Below, in pieces: positions 19,863 through 30,822 of a stretch of 64,000 nt of DNA (position 1 is the first letter of the stretch; each line of letters starts with the position of its first letter). Location: positions 16,637,584 to 16,701,583 of the forward strand of contig NC_058139.1 in NCBI RefSeq assembly GCF_011075055.1, written 5' to 3'. The notes beneath the pieces were generated by a model, which searched no databases, had not been told where the DNA came from, and saw nothing but the letters and a program-made list of their open reading frames with translations. The stretch is from Mangifera indica. Its lineage: Eukaryota; Streptophyta; Magnoliopsida; Sapindales; Anacardiaceae. Both the position numbers and the translations under genes were made by a program.

Positions 19863-21730
19863 TGATGCATACACAGATCTTTCTCTATTTTTGAGCTCTA
19901 TGTCTTCTTCAAGTCACCATGCCACCCAAGAAGCTAAGATGGATAAATTTCCAGCAACATATAAGCCCAAGGATGCAATACCTCCTTAATTTTGGTCCAA
20001 ATCCACCTTTAGGTATAACCTCCTTAAGTGGACTTAAAACCCACTTACATTGCTCCAGTTGATCCAAAAGTGTAACTTTTGAAGTCCACTATTGGCCCAA
20101 ACATCCAAGACTCCTTTTTTGAAGCCCAAAGAGCCCAAAGAGCTCAAAGTATGCCTTTGGTTGGTTTTAAACTAGAAGAGAAGATGGTTGCCTTAGTTAG
20201 GAAACAAGATTACTACATTTAAGGAAAAGGTGTACCATTTTGTCTTGTATTCATTAAATTGGGTATGGGTTTAGTTTAGGGATTTTAGTTGATTTTATAT
20301 TAATTTTGTTAACCAAAGTGTATCATTGTCATCCATGCCTCATATATAAAGGCGTGAGCCTTCATTTGTAATTGGTTGGTTGGCATTTTGAATGAAAATT
20401 TGAAAGCTTTGTTGGCTTTTATCTCATTTCTTTTATCCAATCATTCTTGGTAGAAGATTGATAGTGGAAAACCCCAAGGTTGGTGGAGCTTTCCTTTATG
20501 CCTTGGTTTAGAGATGTTAATAGGCCGAGGCGGCCTAGCTCTGGTTCTACACATTGGGTTAATGGGCCGGGTTGGGTCAACTGAGGCCTAAACAGTAATA
20601 GGCCTTCAGACCGGGTCGGTCCATTGAAATATAAAAGCCTAAGGCCTGGCCCATGTAATAACGGGCCTTAATTAGGCCAAACAGGATTTAATCGGGTCGG
20701 CCCGATCTATTTAATAATATTTTTAAAAACTTTTTAATTAAAATTTTTAAACATAAATTATTTTTCAATTATTAAAACCGAAGACTGTACCACTTTCACC
20801 TGTTGGTGCTCCGCCTATTCCACCTTATGCATCATCAATAATATCATCAACATCAACATGATAATATTCAAACTGATTGAATTTATTTGACATTGGATTC
20901 ATTTGTAATATTTTGTAATGATAAAATTAAAATAAAATGAGATTAAAAATATAATAAAATAATTAAGATTGAGAGTTTGAGAAATTTGTAATTGTAATTG
21001 AAAGTGAAAATGAAAAATTGAATAGGTTTTTATAGAGAAAAAATAAATTAATTAAAAAATTTAAAAGAAAAAATTAAGCAACGACAAGCAGCATTTGGCA
21101 GAAGCAACTTCTACCAATTGGTAGAAAAGTCTTCTACCAAGTGGCAGAATCAGCTTCTGCCATTTGACAAAAGCAGATTTCTGCTTTTGCCGCAAGGCAA
21201 CAGAAGCAGGAAAAAAAAATAAAAATTTTTATTTTTTTTATAAACAGTGTCAGGTCGGGTCAAACCAGCTCATGGTTCTAATATTAAAGCCCTAAGCCTA
21301 GCTCGATAGGCCCATAGGCTTGGCCCGACACTCTACAGTGTTAGGCCAAGCTTTATCGTGCTTGGGCTTTTTTTCGTGCTTCGGGTAGAGCTGACGTGTC
21401 TACCTTGGTTACATTTTATGTTTCCTTAAAAGTCCAAATTAGAGTTTGTATATGTGTTAATATTGTTTATGCAAAGAGTTGCAACATAATTACAATTTTT
21501 GTCACTGCATTCTACTTGTAATTTGATTATTTTATTTTATACCAATTGTGTACATCCATAGCTTGAAAGAAAGTTCATTGTGTTGTGATTATGATGAAAA
21601 GAATTCGGTTGGATTTGAAGTTGATTTGGTTGGTTAAACTGCAAGAACAAAAAAACTACACATACCACATGAACAGTAAAAACAGTTTTTGATTCTTTGG
21701 TTTCTTATTACATGTTTGGATGAATATCTA
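19863..21730 (+). repeat. 3' LTR of the deleted gypsy element, hAT inside
   Basis: It begins TGATGCATACAC. It follows the 5' LTR closely but lacks the equivalent of 17140-17466; the join is at 20392-20396. Both ends of the missing segment in the 5' LTR carry ATGAA, so the loss looks like recombination between short direct repeats. A hAT interrupts it at 20509-21402; either side, CCTTTATGCCTTGGTT joins to ACATTTTATGTTTCC as in the 5' LTR. Confidence 0.8.
20509..21402. mobile_element. Non-autonomous hAT-type transposon nested in an LTR
   Basis: An exact 8-bp target-site duplication, CCTTGGTT, occurs at 20501-20508 and 21403-21410, and the 5' LTR shows the empty site near 17599. Ends read inward are TAGAGATGTTAATAGGCC and TAGACACGTCAGCTC. 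Subterminal GGCC/GGGTCGG motifs are dense at both ends. The middle has TTCTACCAATTGGTAGAA-type palindromes. It resembles the hAT at 2887-3920 in inverted orientation. There is no transposase. Confidence 0.85.
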
Positions 21731-23493
21731 CCATATGTTCACACCCAGCTCCAGTCGATCAGGTGACAAAGCCACATCTTATTTATTCTTTATAAAAATT
21801 GTATTTACATGTTTCTCTAACATGTATATTAACTTTGTGCAGGGTACTCATGATGGTGTTAGGAAGGCCTCACCTATTAACCCTTCGATTCCATCATGTC
21901 TCTCACATGAGGTCTATAATTAATTGTTTATATGAAATTTAATATGAAATGTTGTTATTATATTTTATATTAAATGTCACTGATCAAATTGTTATTATTA
22001 TTAGCATAGGGTACTAGCCATGAAGGGGTCTCGGTTACACCTTTCCCATCCGAGGTTTGTCATTTATTGTTGTTACTATATATTTTTTGAATTTTTATTG
22101 ATTAATTTATTTAATATATTCATACAAGATACCGATCATGAGAGTGTTTTGGTTAGGCCTTCAGTTACATCACTTCCCTGACTTGAGGTTTGAAAATTAT
22201 TATTGTTATTATATTTTATATAAAATGTCATTTATCAATTTATTATTAATATTTGTATAAGGTACTAGCCATAAAAAGTATCGATCGAGAGTTTTCCCTG
22301 TACACTTTTCCTGATCGTAAATGTAATGTATTTTTTAACGAAATGTCATTAATCAATTTGTTATTAATATTATTATGTATATTTAAAATGGTTTTTTCTT
22401 CTTTTTCAAGATAAGTAGTTCTGGTTAATTGTTGATAACCTCAGCTTTAGTAAAAAGGTAATTAAAACTAGTTCACAAAGGGATGAGCTATTGGAAGTTA
22501 TTTCACATGGAGAGTAAGATAAGGTATATCCATTATAATTTGTATATTTTCATATACATTGATCACTGATAATATAAAATTACTTTTGTAGTCCATCAAG
22601 GAGGTAGAAATGGTTGACTTGAGAATAATAGAGGATTCTCCCGCTAAACCTCCTCCGTCGTACATTGATAACGTAACATTAACCGATTTAATTGTATTTG
22701 TTAATTAAGATTATATGGTGAATTAATAGTTTTATGTTATTTTTCAATTGGTGTGAATTGCTCATAATAGGGTCATCTAGAATAGTTCTCTCGTTTGTAT
22801 TCCGTATACAAATCCAATCAAACCGAAGGCGAAACAACAAGTTCGAACCATTCCATCCTCTGCTACAGAGTATGAGGAATTTTCCCTCACATGGAAACTA
22901 GAGCTGTTGCATCCAATGACCAGAAGGTTTATTTCATTGGAGCTTAATTAAGAGATACTTTTTAGAAGATTGTTGTCAAGCTGCGCGAGTGGCTAACCGA
23001 CAATGTAAGTTGCCATATCCATTGAATTTGGTTAAATGTTTTATATATTCATCAAAAACTAATACAATTCAAGTTTTATATATCTATTTCAGTATGTGGA
23101 TTCTTTTTTAGCATGATTACATTAGTACCAACACGAGTAGTAAGCCGTCATTCCATAAAGTTGGACAACAACCCACACCTTCTTTGTGGGGCATATCGAG
23201 ATGGCATTCGATAGTTAGAGTACCATGCAACCAGAGGATTATGAGTGGCCTAAACTATTCAAGAAGATAGTTGAGGCAAATTATACCTCCGATTTGTTTT
23301 ACAAACCATAAGGGGAGGTCGATAGGGTATACTGTAATAGCGTTTTCCTTTATAATCTACTTTGAATGAACTTATACACAACATGTGTATCCATCATAAT
23401 TTCTCAATGTTTATAGAATTTCATCCTTATAAATTTTGACTGTGCCTACTAGATAATCGGAGTTATAAATTTTCGTGATTAGTCGATCATAGT
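21731..23493 (+). pseudogene. Fragment 2 of the decayed multi-exon gene
   Basis: The first part holds four exon-like units (see 21843-22316). Later parts contain coding-like plus-strand patches: WPKLFKKIVEANYTSDLFYK near 23250-23310, followed by a stop, and spliced-looking blocks near 22570-22670 and 22800-23005 ending at GTAAGT. I recognise no single domain with confidence. The position between two retrotransposons, and the resumption of similar sequence at 36119, suggest one interrupted gene, perhaps of the DUF1985/Ulp1 type. Confidence 0.35.
21843..22316 (+). repeat. Tandem array of four micro-exon-like units
   Basis: Units at 21843-21911, 22010-22054, 22128-22187 and 22261-22316 each begin with a GGTACT/GATACC-type start just after AG, except that the fourth lacks a clear AG, and end at GAG or ATC before GT. 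Units 1-3 are 69, 45 and 60 bp, all multiples of three. They read GTHDGVRKAS..., GTSHEGVSVTPFPSE and DTDHESVLVRPSV. The introns between are also repeats of each other (TTATTATATTTTATAT and AAATGTCA blocks), so exon-plus-intron units were duplicated together. Unit 3 has a stop and a doubtful acceptor; unit 4 has a stop. Confidence 0.6.
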
Positions 23494-23498
23494 ATATG

Positions 23499-25229
23499 TG
23501 TAACCTCTCCTAACTCATAGGTGTGTTATAGAAAAACGGTAAGAGTTTCCCTATTTTAGAGGGTCCGGAGAATTTTTTTTCTCTTTTTAATTATATCCTG
23601 TAACACTCCCAATTAACAATTTACACAAACCAGTCCTATCAATCGACTGGATTTTTATCACATAATCACAATTAATAAAATAAGTACATAATAATAACCA
23701 TCATAAAAATTATCACCCACAGAAACTTTATAACCAATTTTTCATAACTAGCCATATATATATATACATATATATACATATAAGAAACAAAATATATACA
23801 TATCCACCAATATCTACATCAAGGCATAAAAATCAACAAAAACATGGTGTTTTTCTCCTTTAGCCTTATGTTTCATTAGTGCTCCCCGGGAACCTTTGTT
23901 ACAACTTTTTACCTGTAAAATATTAAATTAAACGGAGTGAGTGACCATGGCTCAGTAAGAAAATCATACTCAATACTCAAAGTATTTCATACCAGTACTA
24001 ATCTCTTCCATACTCAGCGTATCTGGGCTATTCACAGACAAAATAATTGACACGGAAGACGCTTTAAACATATAGCATAATTCTTTTATTTAACCCATTT
24101 ATTCATTTCCTTATTATACGAATATGATTCACTTGTTATGATTTATGCATATATGAGTGTCATGACTTTTCTATTTTCTGATCATACATCTTTCTCAACT
24201 CTTTATCAGCCACATAGGCTTGCATGTATGATTCTAATGCGAATGACTTTCATAAAATATTTGCTAATTCTTTCTCTATTTTTTTTTTCAAATATTTTTA
24301 TTGACCGGTCTAGACTACATATGACAGTACTTGCAGTCACCATACAAGATACAATTCTCTCTTACATGCATATTTCACTATTTTTTTTTCTTTGCTGTCT
24401 ACACAGTACAACTAATATTTTTCTTTTTGCTTTGCTGTCCACACAGTACAACTAATAACTTTCTTTGCTGTCCACACAGTACAGCTGATATTTTTCTTTA
24501 CTGTCCATACAGTAAAGCTCACGTGTAAGGATTTTAAGTATGTTTTCTACTTTCTTGTATCATATGAGTCATTATAAAACCAAAAATACTTGTCTTCCAT
24601 TTTCTGAAAATATGCATAACTTAGAAAATGTTTGTCCTCTTTCTTTATTTTTTTTTTCTAAATAATGCATATGTTATGATTCCTCATGTATGCATGTATA
24701 ACCATAATATGAAATATGTCCATCATTATTTTCCCTTATTCTTTTCACTCCTTATCAAACATCATATTATTTTCTCAAGCATTTATTTATATCTCATGCA
24801 TCAAATTAATTTCAAAATATATAATATAAACTTAATATAAGGGCTATTCCACATATCATACACATAATTAGCAAAAATTAATTTAATGCAAATTCTTTCA
24901 TCAATTCATCATTTCTCATATATTCAACACACAAAATCCACAAAGCTAACCCTAGGAATATGAAATGTCTAAAATACCCTTATGGCCAAAAATTACATCA
25001 TAAATCTTAATGAATTTCTTTATTCATTTAAGCATAAATCACCTTAATTCTAATACCTTACACACTTATATAAATAAAGGTTATTTAAATAATCTAACTT
25101 AAATTACTTCAAGTATGTAAAGTATGAAATTCTTACCTTTTTCTTGGTAATTAGGTGATTTAAGCTTATCTTCCTTATTTTCTTCTTCCTTATTTTCTTC
25201 TTCCTAACAACCTGAATCCGGGTGTTACA
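23499..25229 (-). repeat. 3' LTR of copy A
   Basis: Plus-strand ends are TGTAACCTCTCC and GGGTGTTACA. It is about 1.73 kb and closely matches 30827-36113 once the LINE is removed. Most visible differences in the first 200 bp are C/T or G/A changes. Unlike the other LTRs of the family it lacks about 0.5 kb between AACCT and the final CTGAATCCGGGTG; both LTRs of copy A lack it. Confidence 0.88.
24391..24515 (-). repeat. Short tandem subrepeats in the LTR, four units
   Basis: Units of about 32-40 bp share CTTTGCTGTCCACACAGTAC plus an AACTAATATTT-like tail. Copy number varies between LTRs: four here and at 31670-31806, three at 44205-44300, 48975-49075 and 53098-53195, five at 60620-60785, one near 62303. 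Confidence 0.8.
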
Positions 25230-25230
25230 T

Positions 25231-25247
25231 TTATTCCCCTCTTAAAA
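25231..25247 (-). other. Polypurine tract of copy A
   Basis: On the minus strand CTTTTAAGAGGGGAATAA lies immediately before the 3' LTR (which begins TGTAACACCC in that orientation), the expected place for plus-strand priming. Confidence 0.7.
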
Positions 25248-25279
25248 GAATTTCGTCCTCGAAATTTAAACAAATAGGT

Positions 25280-26620
25280 TGGGAAATCTCTCTTTTATTT
25301 ATTGTTCAACCTCCCATATGGCTTCTTCTACCTTATGATTCTTCCATAATACTTTCACTAATGGAATTGTCTTATTTCGGAGCTCTTTTATTTTTTTGTC
25401 TAGTATCTGCACCGGTTGCTCCTCATAAGCTAAATATTTCTTTAATTCCAAATCATCTTATTTCAATACATGTGAAGGATCGCTAATGTACTTTCTCAAT
25501 AAAGAAATATGAAATACATTATGAACTCGATCCATACTAGGTGGAAGTGCAAGTCTATAAGCCACCTTGCCCACTCTTTCTAGAATTTCAAATGGGCCAA
25601 TAAATCTTGGAGCAAGTTTCCCTTTTCTTCCAAATCTCATCATGTGCTTGTAAAGGGCTACTTTCACAAAAACTTTGTCACCCGGTTGAAACTCTACTTC
25701 TTTCCTTTTCAAATCTGCATAGCTCTTTTGTCTGTCTTGAGCTTGCTTCAGTCTAATCTTGATAGTTTTTATATCTTCCACCATCCTCTGGGTTAACTCA
25801 GGCCCAAGAACTTGACTCAAATCATCTCGCTCTCCTATGTCATCCCAATGTAATGGAGATCTACACTTTCTTCCATAAAGAGCCTCATATGGTGCCATTT
25901 TAATGGTGGACTGGTAACTATTATTATATGCAAATTCTATCAATGGAATCATTTCATGCCAGGTCATTTTGTAATCTAAACAACAAGCCCTCAACATATC
26001 CTCTAGTATTTGATTCACCTTTTCTGTCTGGCCATCTGTTTGGGGATGATATGTTGTGCTAAATGTCAGCCTAGTACCCAATGCTCTTTGTAAACTACCC
26101 CAAAAAGCTGAAACAAATCTAGGGTCTCTATCTGACACAATAGTTTTGGGTACGCCATGTAATCTTACAATCTCCCGTACATAAATCTGGGTCAATTGAT
26201 TTGAAGTAAAACTATCTTTCATTGGAATAAAATGTGTTGATTTACTCAATCTATCTACAATCACCCACAGTGCATTATAGTCTTTTTGTACTCGAGGTAG
26301 GCTAATGATGAAATCCATTGAAATATCTTCCCACTTCCATTCAGGAATACTAAGTGGGTGAAGCAAACCTGAAGGTCTCTGATGCTCAGCCTTAACCTAT
26401 TGACATTCCAAGCACTTAGCTACATAGTCACCAATATCTTTCTTCATACCTATCCACCAATATGTTTTCTTTAAATCCTGGTACATTTTTACTCCCCCAA
26501 GGTGGGCAGTGTAAAGTGTATCATGTGCTTCACTCAAGATTTTCTTTCTCAATTTCAGATCTTGGGGAATACATACCCTGTTTCTGAACTTGAGCACTCT
26601 ATCTATCATTTGAAACTCAG
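25280..26620 (-). pseudogene. Integrase and chromodomain of copy A
   Basis: The zinc-binding part is at 26397-26609, with HDTLYTAHLGG and the CLECQ pair, followed by an in-frame stop. The catalytic core runs from 26366 to about 25850: first Asp in SMDFIISLP, second Asp in IVSDRDPRF, Glu in TDGQTEKVNQ, so the DDE triad is intact. A GPF-type motif, RFIGPFEILERVGK, follows. After a stop near 25457 comes a chromodomain-like stretch, LVKVLWKNHKVEEAIWE, which in chromoviruses reads chromatin marks to guide insertion. The core frame is open for 302 residues, but the two stops prevent a complete protein. Confidence 0.88.
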
Positions 26621-26639
26621 TTGCTTTCCCCTCACATAT

Positions 26640-28010
26640 CTATTGACTTATTTTCTGGCACTATAAATCTTCTACTTACTTCTCTTTTATTTCATTGAGG
26701 AGATTAGGTTGAATTTCCAATCTGGCCACCTGATTTCCTATCACCTCAATCTGTTCCCTCTGAAACTCTTCCTGCAACTCTATCTGAGTAGTGAGATGAG
26801 CTATGGCAATCTTTCTACTCAAGGCATCGGCTACCACATTCGCTTTACCCGGCTGATATTTAATATCATATTCATAATCTTTGACTAGCTCCAACCATAT
26901 TCTTTGTCGCATATTCAAGTCTTTCTGAGTGAAAAAATATTTTAGACTTTTATAGTCGGTGTATATATTACATTTAACTCCATATAAATAATGCCTCTAA
27001 AATTTTAAAGTAAAAACCACTGCTGCTAACTCTAAATCATAGGTGGGGTAGCGTGTTTCATAATCTTTTAACTGCCGAGAGGCATATGCTATCACCTTAC
27101 CCTTTTGTATCAGCACGACTCCCAAACCATTATGCGAGGCATCACAATAAATATCATAGTCTACACCTTCCTCTGGTAATACTAAAATAGGAGCTGTAGT
27201 CAAGCGTCTTTTTAGCTCTTGGAAACTCTTTTCACAATCATCAGTCCATAGAAAATGAGTTCCTTGTCTAGTAAGAGTTATAAGTGGTTTGGCCAACTGG
27301 GCAAAACCTTGTACGAATCTCCAGTAATAGTTGGCTAGCCCTAAAAAGCTTCTGATATCTTTCACAGTCTTCGACCTCGCCCATTCAAGTATTGTTTCCA
27401 CTTTACTAGGGTCTACAACTATACCTTCCTTAGTAACCACATGTCCCAAAAATACTACTCGATCCAACCAGAATTCACACTTAGAGAATTTGGCATACAA
27501 TTTATTTTCTCTCAATATTTGTAGTACAAATCTCAAGTGTTTGGCATGTTCTTCTTCTGATTTAGAGTATATCAAGATATCATCAATAAATACCACCAAG
27601 AATTTGTCAAGGCAATCATGAAATACTCGATTCATTAAATCCATAAAGATTGTTGGGGCATTAGTTAATCCAAAGGGCATCACCATAAACTCATAGTGCC
27701 CGTAGTGAGTCCGAAAAGCTGTCTTTGGAATATCTTGCTCTGTAATCCTCACTTGGTGATAACTCGACCTCAAGTCAATTTTGGAAAACACAGAAGCTCC
27801 CTTCAATTGATCAAATAAATCATCAATTCGAGGCAACGGGTATTTATTTTTCACTGTAAGTTTATTCAACTCCCTGTAATCCATGCACATACGAAGCGAC
27901 CCATCTTTCTTTTTGACAAATAGTATAAGCGCTCCCCAAGGAGAGTGGCTGGGTCTAATAAAACCCTCATCTAAAAGTTCTTGCAACTGTTTCTTTAATT
28001 CTTGTAATTC
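26640..28010 (-). pseudogene. Reverse transcriptase and RNase H of copy A
   Basis: An open stretch of 329 codons (27986-26997) carries [27 protein letters not shown] and [11 protein letters not shown] with the catalytic Asp pair, then the RNase H start [15 protein letters not shown] stop follows LKF at 26996, and RNase H resumes at 26918-26676 with the [16 protein letters not shown] end. The reverse transcriptase core is well preserved, but the N-terminal side is cut by the LINE insertion at 28015. Confidence 0.9.
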
Positions 28011-28014
28011 AACT

Positions 28015-28680
28015 AACTTATGACAAGGGATAAATTAATCCGAATTAGCCTTATCTCCCACAATGTTTGCCTTTTGTGTAATGAGGAACCGGAATGCATG
28101 GACCATCTCTTCTTTAGGTGTGCATTTAGCTTTCAAATCTGGAATGAAGTGATTAACTTATGTCATCAACAAATTAATCTCATGCCGTGGACCTCCTTGA
28201 TTGAGGAGTTGACTAAAGAATGGAAGGTGGACAACTTCAAGAATATTTTGAGTAAGGTGTGTTTTGGTGCTACCGTCTACCACATATGGAAGGTTAGGAA
28301 TGATATTTGCTTTGGAAGAAGTGGATCACCAAAGGAGAGAGTCACAATGCTTATTAAAGAGTGTGTTAGGGTAAGGGTAAATTGTTTGAAGAAAGTGCAC
28401 AAGTCTAGTGAAAATGTGTCAATTGCAAACAATTGGAGTATCTCTCATGCTATATTTGAGTAGTCATAGATTGATGCTTCTCATATAGTTTGTTTATGAT
28501 GTAGTTCGGTCTTTGTTATTTTATGGTTTGCTTTTATTTGTTGCTTGTTAGATTCGGCATAACCTAGGGACTTGTCCTAGGTATGCTTGTGTTTAGCTTA
28601 AGCTAGAAATTTATCCTAGATTTGCTATTGTATATCCTTTACTTGGTATAAAATTATTTTACTTACCAAAAAAAAAAAAA
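28015..28680 (+). mobile_element. 5'-truncated L1-type LINE fragment inside copy A pol
   Basis: A plus-strand frame (28020-28463, 147 aa) encodes the C-terminal zinc-ribbon region of a plant L1 ORF2: CLLCNEEPECMDHLFFRC and CFGATVYHIWKVRNDICFG. About 200 bp of 3' untranslated DNA and an A run (about 28668-28681) follow. The flanking gypsy sequence is contiguous in copy C (near 57268), showing the empty site. The target-site duplication is short, about AACT at 28011-28014, and blurred by the A tail. The frame start is simply the truncation point. It belongs to the same LINE family as the copy at 31927-35530. Confidence 0.88.
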
Positions 28681-28689
28681 AACTGGAGC

Positions 28690-29422
28690 CATCCAGTAGG
28701 GGGCCTTTGAAATTAGGGTTGAGCCAGGTTCTAACTCTATACTGAACTCTAACTCTCTCTCTGGAGGTAAACCTGGTAGTTCATTAGGAAAAATATCTGA
28801 GAAATCTTGTACTATTGGGACATCCTGATACCCAATCTTTGAATATCACGCTCATATACCATATGAGCTAAATATCTCATACACCCATTTTTCAATAATT
28901 TTTGTGTCTTTACACTACTGATCATCATACTAGGCTGATGACCCTCTTCGAAACTAAAGTGATCCCCATTATCGAGTTGGAATCGAGCCTTTTTCTTTCT
29001 ACAGTCAATCTCAACTCTATATCTTTCTAAGAAATCCAGCCCAAGATAACATCAAAATCAGACATATCAAAGACAATCAAGTCCACCTTTAACTCTCTCC
29101 CATGTATCACTACCCTCTGGTCTTTTAACATCTTATCAGTAATCACACTCTCATCATCTAGCATCTCAACTCTAATGGAATGGATAGATCTAACAGGCAC
29201 TAAACCTACCCTTTCAATAACCCCCGGTGCAATAAAAGAGTGTGTAGCTCCTGAATCAATCAATGCATATAAGGAAATAGAATGGAATAAGAGCTGACTA
29301 GTAACTACAAATGGGCTAGCCTCCGCCTGACTATGGGTAGATGTATAGACTCGTGCAATAGTACTTCTCTCTGGTTGCGCTGGTGGAATTAGGATTTGCT
29401 GTGGTTGTATCGGGACTAGCAC
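28690..29422 (-). pseudogene. Protease region of copy A
   Basis: The minus-strand frame 29422-29027 carries YALIDSGATHSF, the retropepsin active site DSGA, preceded by a variable linker and followed by VDLIVFDMSDFDVILGW. The expected MDFLERY that follows is displaced by a stop or frameshift near 29026. The rest, down to the LINE insertion, is the protease-reverse transcriptase linker. Confidence 0.8.
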
Positions 29423-29426
29423 CTCG

Positions 29427-30573
29427 GTACTCTAGCAATCCTTTGCTATATGCCCTGGTTGTCGACATCTATAACAAATCATTTGTTTTTGTCGGTACCA
29501 ACATTCCCCACTATGACGTCTCCCACAAATCTGACACTGGGGAATATTTTCTTTTCTAGGCCTCTTGTCACTCTTCCCACATTTTCTACTTGTTTTTTAT
29601 TGGAATTTTCTTTTTCCCCTGTTGTTTATGAAACTGGAGCCAATTGAACTACCCCCTGATGTTGTAATAGGTGTTGAAACAGTGAATGAAACAGGTAGAG
29701 TTGACCGACTTGGCATCACTGTCTGGGGTGCTGTCAATGATGGAGGTGTTGACATGGAATGTGCATTCTTGGGTAGCTTATTAACATATACCTCCAACCT
29801 CAATGCTCTCTCCAATGCCTCTTCATAAGTTTGAGGAGGTTGTGGTCCAGCTAGCACATGCAAGGCTATCTCCGGTCTAAGGCCTTGAAGAAATCTGTCC
29901 AACCAGAGACTAGGTGTACTCACCATACCTAGAGCAAACTAGATAAGACATCAAAACAAGTAGAATAATCCTTTACTGAACCCTCCCCCTGCTGCAAACA
30001 AATGAACTTCTGAACTTTGACTGCTACCACATCAGTTGTTCTGTATTAGGCCTCAAATGCCCTTCTGAAGTCCTGCCAGGTCATCAGATGCACATTTCTG
30101 GTTTCTGTAATTAGGTCCCACCATATGCGGGCCTCTCCCCTCATCAAGAAACTAGCATATCAAACTTTTTCTCTATCGGTCATAGGAAACAAATCCATGG
30201 TACTTTCCCCTTACTTGATCCACTCATCAGCCTCCAAAGGATCTTTAGTACCTTTAAATTCAAGAGGGGTATGCTGACTAGGTAAGGAATAAATGCGCTC
30301 AAGTCGCCTTTGATCTCCAACTTCTCCTCTCCCCTCATTCCTCATTTCATTTCTGATTTCTTCTATGACCTCCTCACGAATCTCACTTCTAATCTTATCT
30401 CGAATGGCATCTCTGGCTATATTTTCAGGTGTGGGTCTATCTTGACTCTCGGTCAACACCTGACAGACTATATCCCTGATTTCTGCTAGCCCAAATCCTG
30501 AACCACCTGACGGGGTAGGGTTAGACGGTATATCGTCTCTCTCTGAATACCCCTTCCACAACCCTGTCCTCAT
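29427..30573 (-). pseudogene. gag of copy A
   Basis: The minus strand reads an ATG at 30573, then a charged region rich in EEVIEEIRNEMRNEGRGE, the capsid-type region (REARIWWDL-like, with stops), and 29926-29597 with SLWLDRFLQGLRPEIALHVL. The zinc-knuckle part (near 29450-29550) shows CQICGRRH and CYRCRQPGHIAKDC. At least two stops or frameshifts (near 30210 and 29930) break it. Copies B and C have the same order. Confidence 0.85.
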
Positions 30574-30810
30574 CGTGTTGTACTCCTCATCTAAAAACTA
30601 CATAAGTATAACTACATAAGGATTTTATTATTCTATTATTTGAATACAGGCAAAGAAAACAACTTACTATAGTCGATTCTCGAGAGCTAATCTGTGAGAC
30701 ACAAGAGGCACTTGTGTAATACTAGAATGCAAAACTATAGATATATTGTATTCTATTATATTATATTACCACATATTCTATTATATCTTCTTTTACGCAT
30801 CCAAAATCGC

Positions 30811-30822
30811 GTTTTGATACCA
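30811..30822 (-). other. Primer-binding site of copy A, mutated
   Basis: The minus strand reads TGGTATCAAAAC beside the 5' LTR. Copies B and C have TGGTATCAGAGC, the complement of initiator tRNA-Met, so this site has changed at two positions. Confidence 0.75.

Larger units (their letters stand above)
16589..21730 (+). mobile_element. Deleted Ty3/gypsy LTR retrotransposon
   Basis: Two long direct repeats bracket a short interior. The 5' LTR is 16589-17925; the 3' LTR is 19863-21730 including a nested hAT (20509-21402). The primer site follows at 17931-17942. The interior keeps gag and a protease-region remnant, then jumps straight to a polyprotein tail, so reverse transcriptase, RNase H and integrase are missing. 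The 3' LTR lacks about 327 bp present in the 5' LTR (17140-17466). No matching 5-bp target-site duplication was found, so the exact ends are approximate. Confidence 0.85.

Noticed and set aside
24138..24840. Phe-rich, membrane-like frames repeated in several places (also 31425-31950, 44141-44477, 60322-61068)
   Set aside because: They recur at the same place in every LTR of one family and come from T-rich LTR sequence and subrepeats.
28020..28463. Stand-alone 147-aa gene with a zinc ribbon
   Set aside because: It is the C-terminal end of a truncated LINE ORF2 with an A tail, inserted in a gypsy pol region.
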